DNA from: JAWLHU01 sp049325315
GTDB taxonomy: Bacteria > Bacillota > Sulfobacillia > Symbiobacteriales > Symbiobacteriaceae
Length of the DNA: 64,000 nucleotides
Direction: 5' to 3'
Assembly (NCBI GenBank): GCA_049325315.1
Contig: JBMONB010000016.1
Span: forward strand, 1-64,000
Shown here in pieces: positions 39,590 to 49,093 of this stretch. Numbering within the stretch: position 1 is the stretch's first letter; each line of letters begins with the position of its first letter. The position numbers and the translations under genes were made by a program. The notes beneath the pieces are model-generated. The model made no database searches. It saw only the letters and a program-made list of their open reading frames with translations, and was not told the origin of the DNA.

Positions 39590-40413
39590 CACGGAGTCAC
39601 TCCTCGCACGGCAGGTTGTGTGAGCGCAAGCTTCAGGGTATCGCCCCGCAGCCCCCGCCGGAGCGCCTCGAGGGCGATTACGTCGGCCGGGGCGATATTG
39701 CCCAGGTTTGCGTTGGGTCCGAAGCGGGTGATCATCGCCTGCTGCTGCTCCTTCATGGGGGTCTCCCACATCAGCACATCGGGGCTCTCCAGCCCGGCGA
39801 CGATGATCTCCAGGTCGTCCTCCTTCGCCTTCCCTGCTGCGTCGTAGATGCCGACTCCCTTGCCTGACTCCCGCCCTTCCACAATTACCTTGGTGGCGCC
39901 CGCCTCCAGGTCGGCCCGAATCTGCCGGAGCGCCTGGATCGGGTCGAGGTCCACCTCATCATCCTTCTTGCCGATCTCCGTGATCACGGCAAAACCCCAG
40001 TCCCGGGCGGCCCGAATGATTGCCTGCCGCTCTGCTGGGGTCAGGGTGATCGTGCCGTCGCTCACCTCGACCAGCCGGAAGCCCAGCCGGTCGCAGACCC
40101 GCAGGTACTCAGCCAGCCGGCCCTGCAGCCACGCCACCTCCAGGAAGGTGCCGCCCGGGTAGGGCTCCACCTCGTAGGAGCGAATCAGGTCGATCTTCGC
40201 CTTCAACAGCTCGCTGCGGTACAGGGCAGCTGTGCCGAACCCGAACTTCATGAAGTCAATGTACCCTGCCCCCAGTTCCAGCAGGTCGCCGGTCTGGCTC
40301 AGCCCGAGCCCCTTGTCGATCACCATGGTCTGACCGGCGGTGCGCGGCTTGGCGCTCCGCCCAGCCAGGGGGTCTATGATCACGCCGGCAAAGGCGCTAT
40401 TCTGTTGGGTCAC
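39589..40413 (-). CDS. comA: Phosphosulfolactate synthase (ComA family)
   Basis: 274 aa, GTG start with AAAGGGG 9 bases upstream. A TIM-barrel enzyme adding sulfite to phosphoenolpyruvate to give (2R)-phospho-3-sulfolactate. Family segments: TMVIDKGLGL, GYIDFMKFGFGTAALY, PYPGGTFLEVAW, GFRLVEVSDGTITL, VITEIGKKD, KVIVEGRESGKGVGIYD and FGPNANLGNIAPADVI. In methanogens this starts coenzyme M synthesis; the Bacillus homologue YitD belongs to sulfolactate formation in spores. No comB-type phosphatase is seen nearby. Translationally coupled to the Pro/Gly-rich gene downstream. Confidence 0.9.
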   Translation of the reverse strand: MTQQNSAFAGVIIDPLAGRSAKPRTAGQTMVIDKGLGLSQTGDLLELGAGYIDFMKFGFGTAALYRSELLKAKIDLIRSYEVEPYPGGTFLEVAWLQGRLAEYLRVCDRLGFRLVEVSDGTITLTPAERQAIIRAARDWGFAVITEIGKKDDEVDLDPIQALRQIRADLEAGATKVIVEGRESGKGVGIYDAAGKAKEDDLEIIVAGLESPDVLMWETPMKEQQQAMITRFGPNANLGNIAPADVIALEALRRGLRGDTLKLALTQPAVRGVTP

Positions 40414-40577
40414 CGAACGAGACCCCTTTCTCAGCGGTTGTCAAAACGGCGCCCCGGCGGCGCCGCCTTCTCCTGCAGGGTATGTAGGCCCACCTCTCCC
40501 GGTTACCACCCCGGGCTGTCCGGCCCATCGCCAGGGCCGCCCTTTCTGCATAGGCTGGAATGGTCAGCATCTCCATG

Positions 40578-40628
40578 GCACGAAGCGGTTCACACCGCGA
40601 AAGACGGGGGGGCGACAAGGCTTCGTGC
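40578..40628 (+). promoter_or_regulatory. structured leader before the 124-aa membrane gene
   Basis: GCACGAAGC (40578-40586) pairs perfectly with GCTTCGTGC (40620-40628), enclosing a smaller hairpin GCGGT-TCAC-ACCGC. The ribosome site AAGGA begins directly after the stem, 16 bases before the ATG, so the fold could influence translation. It lies in the 230-base divergent gap between comA and this gene, where nothing else stands out. Confidence 0.35.
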
Positions 40629-40643
40629 AAGGATGGTGATTGA

Positions 40644-41018
40644 ATGAAAACGTTCTCACTCTGGCTGCAGCGACTCTGTCTCCTCGGGTTTCTCCTGTTC
40701 GCCTGGTACATCCACCCCTTCCACCACTTTGCTCCCATCTTCCCCCTGGCATGGTCGCTGGTTGTGGCTGCGTCGGCCTTCGCTGTGCCATCGCCCACCT
40801 CCCCCCGCCAGGGAACCGCCCCCGGCCAGTTGGCGGGGCAGGGGCTGCTGGCTGGGGTCCTGGCCGGCCTCGCGATCGGCTCAGCCGACTGGTCTGTGCA
40901 GGATCTCTCCCTGTTCTTCGAACTCTGCTGGGCGCTGACACCACTCTTCCTCTTTGACCAACTCTTCACCCGTCCATGGCGGATGAATGGGACGGCTCCC
41001 TCATCCGCCACCCGATAA
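40644..41018 (+). CDS. small membrane protein, 124 aa, unrecognised
   Basis: ATG after AAGGATGGTGATTGA. Four hydrophobic segments are visible: LWLQRLCLLGFLLFAWYI, FAPIFPLAWSLVVAASAFAV, GQGLLAGVLAGLAIGSA and LFFELCWALTPLFLF. A His-rich bend (HPFHHF) sits between the first two and a polar tail ends it. A terminator follows directly. No family recognised; probably an integral membrane protein expressed on its own. Confidence 0.6.
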   Translation: MKTFSLWLQRLCLLGFLLFAWYIHPFHHFAPIFPLAWSLVVAASAFAVPSPTSPRQGTAPGQLAGQGLLAGVLAGLAIGSADWSVQDLSLFFELCWALTPLFLFDQLFTRPWRMNGTAPSSATR

Positions 41019-41025
41019 GCAGTCA

Positions 41026-41050
41026 GGCGGGCCAACCGGCCCGCCTCTCT
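41026..41050 (+). terminator. terminator between convergent genes
   Basis: A perfect 8-bp stem (GGCGGGCC and GGCCCGCC, loop AACC) followed by TCTCTTTC on the plus strand stops the 124-aa gene; the GDPD gene ends 2 bases beyond on the other strand. Confidence 0.7.
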
Positions 41051-41051
41051 T

Positions 41052-41849
41052 TCACTTCTTTGCCCCGTCCCTCACGTCAATCGCCTTCGCGTACTGGTCG
41101 GAGATGATCCCATCGACCCCCATGATCATGGCTGTCTGCATGTCAATCTCCTGGTTGATCGTCCAGGCGTAGACCTTCTTGCCCTTTGCCTGCGCCTCCT
41201 TCACCTGCGCCGAGGTCAGGTCCTTGAACCGCATGCCCAGCACCTGCGCCGGGGAGGCGAGGACCTCGTCGGTCATCTGCCGCGCCAGGTAGCAGGTCTG
41301 CTGGTCGGGGGCCAGCCTCACCACCTCGGCCACGATCTTAGCGTCAAACGACATGATCACGGTCCGGTCGGCGATCTTGTGCCGCCGGATGATCTCCAGC
41401 ACCTTTGCCGGCGCCTCCGCAGGGACTGGGCTCTTGATCTCCAGCAGGAAGCGCATCGTCGGATGCGCCGCCACCAGTTCGGCCACCTGCTCCAGGGTGG
41501 GGACCGGCTCGCTGGACTCCTTCGTCCGGAGCGCCTGAATCTCAGCCAGGGTCAGCTCGATCACGAGGCCATTGCCGTTGGTGGTCCGGTCCACCGAGAG
41601 GTCGTGCATGATCACCGGGACGCCGTCTTTCGTCAGCTGCACATCGGTCTCAATGGCGCCCACCCCGGGGGTGGCCATCGCCTTGCGGAAGGCAGATAGC
41701 GTATTCTCGGGAAACCCGCCCCGATGGGCGACCACCTCGACGGTCCCCGCCGCCTCTCTCTTGCCGGATGCGGCCGGGCCGGCGGTGCACGCGGTCAGCA
41801 GCAGGGTGAGAAGGATCAGCCACGATGCGCTGCGCCGGGTCTTTGCCAC
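41052..41849 (-). CDS. Glycerophosphodiester phosphodiesterase lipoprotein
   Basis: 265 aa, GTG start. Lipoprotein signal (LILLTLLLTACTAG, Cys21) and a GDPD TIM barrel with the hallmark sites: VVAHRGGFPENTLSAF (catalytic His, Arg and Glu-Asn), AIETDVQLTKDGVPVIMHDLSVDRTT (metal Glu/Asp and second catalytic His), FLLEIKSP and KKVYAWTIN. It hydrolyses glycerophosphodiesters to glycerol-3-phosphate outside the cell, for phosphate or glycerol supply or teichoic-acid turnover. It is monocistronic by position. Confidence 0.92.
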   Translation of the reverse strand: MAKTRRSASWLILLTLLLTACTAGPAASGKREAAGTVEVVAHRGGFPENTLSAFRKAMATPGVGAIETDVQLTKDGVPVIMHDLSVDRTTNGNGLVIELTLAEIQALRTKESSEPVPTLEQVAELVAAHPTMRFLLEIKSPVPAEAPAKVLEIIRRHKIADRTVIMSFDAKIVAEVVRLAPDQQTCYLARQMTDEVLASPAQVLGMRFKDLTSAQVKEAQAKGKKVYAWTINQEIDMQTAMIMGVDGIISDQYAKAIDVRDGAKK

Positions 41850-41915
41850 GAAGGTTGCACGCTCCTCTTGTCTGGTGACCCGTCAGATTCGACAAGGGAG
41901 GCGGATTTCCTCTGG

Positions 41916-44621
<2,706 letters not shown>

Positions 44622-44663
44622 GGTTCATTCCTCCTTTGAGTGCCGAGATGGGGCCCCTCCGTC

Positions 44664-45032
44664 TCAGGAGCGGTGATACGGGGCAGGGAACGGCGAACCG
44701 TCCGGCGCGGCGACCCAGGGCGTCTGAACCGGGCCCACCGAGAGGAGGGGCGTAAACCCCTCCGGTTGAGTCCGGCCAACCTCCGCCACGTAGAGGTGGC
44801 CCGGCAGCAGGTCAGGCACGTAGACCGAGTCGCCCAGCGGGACCTCCCGGTAGCCGCGGCCGTCCAGCGACTCCCCGACCGGACGTCCGCTCAGGTCGGT
44901 CACCCGCAAAGAGAGCGGGCCAGGCGTGCCGCCCACACTGGGACGCCAGTAGATATAGAGCTCCGTCGCAGTCCGGACCATCACCCCGAGCCGTCCGGAA
45001 CGCCCGATCTTCACCGCGCTGGTCGCACTCAT
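44664..45032 (-). CDS. DUF4912-like protein
   Basis: 122 aa; its ATG overlaps the mutase stop (ATGA). The stretch LGVMVRTATELYIYWRP resembles the DUF4912 core, followed by LRVTDLSGRPVG, a Tyr/Val-rich beta segment (SVYVPDLLPGHLYVAEVG) and a Trp-containing end. This small beta domain is often encoded beside GH57 and glycogen genes in thermophilic Firmicutes and is a candidate glucan-binding or regulatory protein. It lies 42 bases upstream of the GH57-GT4 gene. Confidence 0.55.
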   Translation of the reverse strand: MSATSAVKIGRSGRLGVMVRTATELYIYWRPSVGGTPGPLSLRVTDLSGRPVGESLDGRGYREVPLGDSVYVPDLLPGHLYVAEVGRTQPEGFTPLLSVGPVQTPWVAAPDGSPFPAPYHRS

Positions 45033-46414
45033 AGGCGGTGCACCTCCGCCACAGCATCATTTAAAATCGCCTCAAGCCCCGCCTCGGTCTCCGACTCGCC
45101 GTAGACCCGCACCAGCGGCTCGGTGCCGCTGAAGCGGAGCAGCGCCCAGGCGCCGTCATCCAGGTGAAACTGGTAGCCGTCGGTCTGCCCCAGCGACCAC
45201 ACGCTGCGCCCGCCCAGCGACCGCGGGTGGAGGCCGGCGGCGAAGCGCTCCTCGATGCGCTCCCGGTCGCCCGGCTCCAGGTGAATGTCGACCCGGCGGG
45301 TGTAAAGCGCCCCGTACTCCCGGTAGATGGCCGCCAGGCTCTCGGCGAGCGGGCGCCCGGTCTCCGCCCGAATCTGGGCCAGGAGCAGGCAGGCGAGGAT
45401 CCCATCCTTCTCGGGAATGTGCCCGCCAATGGAGAGACCGCCCGACTCCTCCCCCGCCAGGAGCACCTCGTGCTTCAGCATCGCCTGGGCCAGGTACTTG
45501 AAGCCAACGGGGGTCTCCAGCACCTCGCAGCCGCTCTGCCGGGCGATCCGGTCCAGCAGGTGGGTGGTGGCCAGCGTCCGGACCACCATGCCCCGGCGCC
45601 CCTTGACCGCTGTGAGGTACCAGAGCAGGAGCGTCAGCACCTGGTTCGCATTCAGGTAGCCGATCTGCGGGTCGACCACCCCGAACCGGTCGGCGTCGCC
45701 GTCGTTGGCCAGGCCCAGGGCCGCCCCCGACTCCCGCATGGCGGCGATCAGGGGCGCGAGCCCGTCGCCGGTGGGCTCTGGGGTGATCCCGCCGAAGAGC
45801 GGGTCCCGCTCCCCGTGCAAAAAGACCTTGGGCCGCAGCCGGGCCATGTAGGGGGCGCCCACGCCGTACATGGCGTCGTAGGCGAAGGTCAGGCCCGACG
45901 ACTCCAGCCGGTCGAAGTCGACCAGCGACTCCAGGTGGGCCCAGTAGGCCGGGGCCGGGTCGAAGATCGGCACCTGGAGCGGCAGGCGCCCGTCGGTCCG
46001 CTCCTGCGGCGCCGCCTTGTTCGCCGCCGCCTCCAGCCGGCGGGTGATCTCCGGCGAGGCCGGTCCGGCATAGCTCGGAATGAACTTCATGCCCTGGTAG
46101 ACCGGTGGGTTGTGACTGGCGGTGAACATGATCGCCCCGCCGGCCCCCCGCTCCTTCACCGCGTAGGCGACCACGGGCGTCGGGGTGGGCGAATCGGTCA
46201 GGACCGCCTCGATCCCCTCCTCGCAGAGAACCTCCCACGCAGCCCGGGCCATGTGGACGGCCAGAAAGCGGTTGTCATACCCGATGATGCACTCCCTGCC
46301 CGGCTCCGCCTCCCTTAGGTAGCCGGCCACCGCCCGGGCCACCGCCCGCACGTTCCCAAAGGTGAAGTCCGCAGCGAGGATCCCGCGCCAGCCATCGGTG
46401 CCAAAGGTGATCAA
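45029..46414 (-). CDS. Phosphoglucomutase/phosphomannomutase
   Basis: 461 aa, TTG start overlapping the upstream stop, GGAGG 7 bases before it. All four alpha-D-phosphohexomutase signatures are present: phosphoserine Ser100 in TASHNP, metal loop DGDADRFG, sugar loop GEESGG and phosphate-binding RFSGTEP. It interconverts hexose 1- and 6-phosphates. It should provide glucose-1-phosphate or mannose-1-phosphate to the nucleotidyltransferase encoded upstream, whose own mutase half looks inactive. Confidence 0.93.
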   Translation of the reverse strand: MITFGTDGWRGILAADFTFGNVRAVARAVAGYLREAEPGRECIIGYDNRFLAVHMARAAWEVLCEEGIEAVLTDSPTPTPVVAYAVKERGAGGAIMFTASHNPPVYQGMKFIPSYAGPASPEITRRLEAAANKAAPQERTDGRLPLQVPIFDPAPAYWAHLESLVDFDRLESSGLTFAYDAMYGVGAPYMARLRPKVFLHGERDPLFGGITPEPTGDGLAPLIAAMRESGAALGLANDGDADRFGVVDPQIGYLNANQVLTLLLWYLTAVKGRRGMVVRTLATTHLLDRIARQSGCEVLETPVGFKYLAQAMLKHEVLLAGEESGGLSIGGHIPEKDGILACLLLAQIRAETGRPLAESLAAIYREYGALYTRRVDIHLEPGDRERIEERFAAGLHPRSLGGRSVWSLGQTDGYQFHLDDGAWALLRFSGTEPLVRVYGESETEAGLEAILNDAVAEVHRL

Positions 46415-48945
46415 TGAACTTCCTCCCTCTCCTCGGCCGCAGCGGCCTGCTCCATCACGCTGCCCGCGATGGCCCGCTCCACCACGGCCCGGTACTCGGA
46501 CACCAGCCCCCGGGCGCCATCGCCCGGCTCAGAATAGATATGCATCAGCGGGCGGACCGGGTCCGGAATCAGCGCGACCCAGGCATCTCCTTTTTTCACC
46601 TTGACCCCATCGACCAGCTCCACCTCGCGGCCGGCAGTCGCCTCGATCAGGTGCCGCATCACCGTACCCTTGGACTCCAGCGGGCAGGCAATCTGATCAT
46701 CCGCCACATCGGCGGGCGGCAGCCCATCGAGAATCTGGTCCATGGGCCGGCCGGAGAGGGCCAGCATGTGCAGCAGATTGGCCGTGGCAAAGAGGCCGTC
46801 GGGCCCGGCTGAGAACTCCGGGAAGATATAGCCACCCTCCCCGTCGCCGCAGAAGGCGAACTGCCGCAGGGCGCCCGCCTGCATGAGCGCCCGGGTGCCG
46901 GTCTTGGTCCGCCGGACCAGGCCGGGCCGCTCCGCCAGCTGCTCAATCGCCCGCGTGGCCGTGACCGGCACCGCCACCTCCACCCCCTGCCGCCCCTCGA
47001 AGACCAGGGCGGCGAAGAGCGCCAGCGCCTGCTGCCCCGTGAGCGGCCGCCCCTTGTTGTCCACCAGGGAGATTCGCTCGCCTGAGGCGTCGAAGATCAC
47101 CCCCAGGTCGGCCCGCACCGCCCGGACCATGCCCGCCACGTGCTCCTGCGCCATCTGCCGTTCCTCCTCGGTGCGGGCGAGGCGGCTCGGGTCGGGCGCC
47201 GTGTTCATGGCCAGGTCCTGGACCCCCAGCGCCCCCAGCACCCAGGGCATTAACTGCCCGGCGGCGCCGTGGCCGTAGTCGAGCACCACCTTGAACTGCC
47301 GCTTGCGCATGGCGGTCATATCCAGCCGGGCGAGAAACTCCGTCCGGTAGAAGTCGACCACCTTGGCCGGGTAGGCCACCTGGCCGATCTCCTCCACCGT
47401 CACCTTGCGGGTATCCTCCCGGACCATCATCGTCTCGATCTTCCGCTCGGTAGCGGTGTCAATGTCGGTCCCCGTACTGTTCATGAACTTGAGGGTGACC
47501 CGCCCCGGCGCCTGCGGGTTTGCCATGACAAATACCCCGCCCTGGGCGCCCAGCGCCGAGATCGCGTGCCGGGTCAAGGGCAGGCCGGCGCTCTCCAGGT
47601 TGTAGACCCGGACCCCGGCCGAAGCGAGTCCCGCCATGATCGCCCGCTTCAGCATGACCGAGGCGGAGTAGGTATCGCGGGAGACGCAGACGGCGTCGCC
47701 CTTGGCCAGGGTGGAGCCGAAGGCCCCACCCAGGCGGACCGCCAGCTCGGGCGAGATCTCCACGTTGCCCAGGCCAGTGACCCCCTCAGGCCCGAAGACC
47801 ACCCGGCTGTGGCGGGCGCCCCAGACGATGGAGTTGTTGACCTGAGCGCCGGCCTCGATCGTCTTGTGCGGCCAGATCTTCACCCCGGGCTTGATAATCG
47901 CCCCCTCGCCCACCTGCGTCCCATCGGCGATCACCGCGCCCTGCCCCAGTTGGGCCCGAGCCCCCACCAGGGCGCCCCGGGTCAGAATCGAGGCCCGCAC
48001 GTTGGCCCCGCGGCCGATATAGACCTGGCCCATGGTGAAGGTCCGCCTCACCTCGGCCTCCCGGTCGACCACCGTGTTGGGGCCGATCACGCTGTACTCC
48101 CCCACCCGGGCCCCGGGCCGGATCACCGCCCCGTCCCCGATCAGGACGGGCCCGGTAACCTGCGCCGTGGGGTCGATGGAGACATCCCGCCCGATGAAGA
48201 TCGAGCGGCGGACCTCCTCCCCGGGAATGGCGACCCTGACCCGGCCCGCCAGGCAGTCTTCCTGCGCCTGCAGGCACTGGTCCAGCGAGCCGATGTCGCA
48301 CCAGTAATCCCGGCTTACATAGCCGAAAATCGGCCGCCCGGCGGCCAGCAGTTTCGGGAAGATGTCCTTGGAAAAGTCGTAGGGGCGCCCCTCCTCCATG
48401 AGGTCGAAGACCTCCGGCTCCAGCACGTAGATGCCGGTGTTGATGGTATCGGAGAAAACCTCCGACCACGAGGGCTTCTCCAAAAAGCGAACGATCCGCC
48501 CCGAGCCGTCGGTGATCACCACGCCAAAGTCCAGCGGGTTCTGCACCCGGGTCAGCGCCAGCGTGGCCACCGCCCCCTTCTCCCTGTGGAAGCGGATCAG
48601 ATCGGTCAGGTTCATGTCGGTCAGGGCGTCGCCCGAGATCACCAGGAAGGTCTCTGTCAGCTCATCTGCCGCCTGGCGAACACTGCCGGCGGTCCCCAGC
48701 GGCGTCGTCTCCACCGAGTAGCTCATCTTTACCCCGAACTCGCTGCCGTTGCCGAAGTGCTCCTGAATCACCTCGGGCAGGTAGTGCAGGGTGCTGATGA
48801 TCTCATGGATGCCATGCTGCCGTACCAGGGCAACGATGTGCTCCATGACGGGACGGTTCACCACCGGCACCATGGGCTTCGGGCGGTTGACCGTGAGCGG
48901 CCGGAGCCGTGTCCCTTCGCCGCCGGCCATGACTACTGCCTTCAT
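46411..48945 (-). CDS. Sugar-1-phosphate nucleotidyltransferase fused to a degenerate phosphohexomutase domain
   Basis: 844 aa from ATG 48945 (GGGAGGGG upstream). Residues 1-~235: nucleotidyltransferase with GGEGTRLRPLTVNRPKPMVPV. Residues ~245-375: left-handed beta-helix of hexapeptide repeats (VIGPNTVVDREAEV, VIADGTQVGEGAII). Residues ~380-820: mutase fold in which key sites are lost: TASHNP is replaced by MANPQAPG, the metal loop DGDGDR by DASGERIS and GEESGG by GDGEGG. The mutase half is thus probably regulatory or structural. It is usually annotated mannose-1-phosphate guanylyltransferase; nucleotide and sugar are not certain. First gene of the leftward cluster. Confidence 0.88.
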   Translation of the reverse strand: MKAVVMAGGEGTRLRPLTVNRPKPMVPVVNRPVMEHIVALVRQHGIHEIISTLHYLPEVIQEHFGNGSEFGVKMSYSVETTPLGTAGSVRQAADELTETFLVISGDALTDMNLTDLIRFHREKGAVATLALTRVQNPLDFGVVITDGSGRIVRFLEKPSWSEVFSDTINTGIYVLEPEVFDLMEEGRPYDFSKDIFPKLLAAGRPIFGYVSRDYWCDIGSLDQCLQAQEDCLAGRVRVAIPGEEVRRSIFIGRDVSIDPTAQVTGPVLIGDGAVIRPGARVGEYSVIGPNTVVDREAEVRRTFTMGQVYIGRGANVRASILTRGALVGARAQLGQGAVIADGTQVGEGAIIKPGVKIWPHKTIEAGAQVNNSIVWGARHSRVVFGPEGVTGLGNVEISPELAVRLGGAFGSTLAKGDAVCVSRDTYSASVMLKRAIMAGLASAGVRVYNLESAGLPLTRHAISALGAQGGVFVMANPQAPGRVTLKFMNSTGTDIDTATERKIETMMVREDTRKVTVEEIGQVAYPAKVVDFYRTEFLARLDMTAMRKRQFKVVLDYGHGAAGQLMPWVLGALGVQDLAMNTAPDPSRLARTEEERQMAQEHVAGMVRAVRADLGVIFDASGERISLVDNKGRPLTGQQALALFAALVFEGRQGVEVAVPVTATRAIEQLAERPGLVRRTKTGTRALMQAGALRQFAFCGDGEGGYIFPEFSAGPDGLFATANLLHMLALSGRPMDQILDGLPPADVADDQIACPLESKGTVMRHLIEATAGREVELVDGVKVKKGDAWVALIPDPVRPLMHIYSEPGDGARGLVSEYRAVVERAIAGSVMEQAAAAEEREEVH

Positions 48946-49008
48946 GAGAGCCCCTCCCATACACGAAAGTTTCGTAATACTGTAATAAGAAGGAATTGCC
49001 TTAACATC

Positions 49009-49037
49009 ATTATATGGTATACCATTGCTCTTCAGAA
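49009..49037 (-). promoter_or_regulatory. promoter with palindromic operator of the sugar-nucleotide operon
   Basis: On the minus strand a perfect TATAAT (49014-49009) has a poor -35 (TTCTGA) 17 bases upstream. A perfect 12-base palindrome, ATGGTATACCAT (49014-49025), lies in the spacer. A second one, ACGAAA-g-TTTCGT (48963-48975), is downstream of the start site. Both are in the gap shared with the divergent GH15 gene, so one regulator could control both directions. Confidence 0.5.
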
Positions 49038-49093
49038 GGGTGTACGGACAATCGACTTATGTTTCGTTATTCCCTAAACGAGGATGGATGCAA

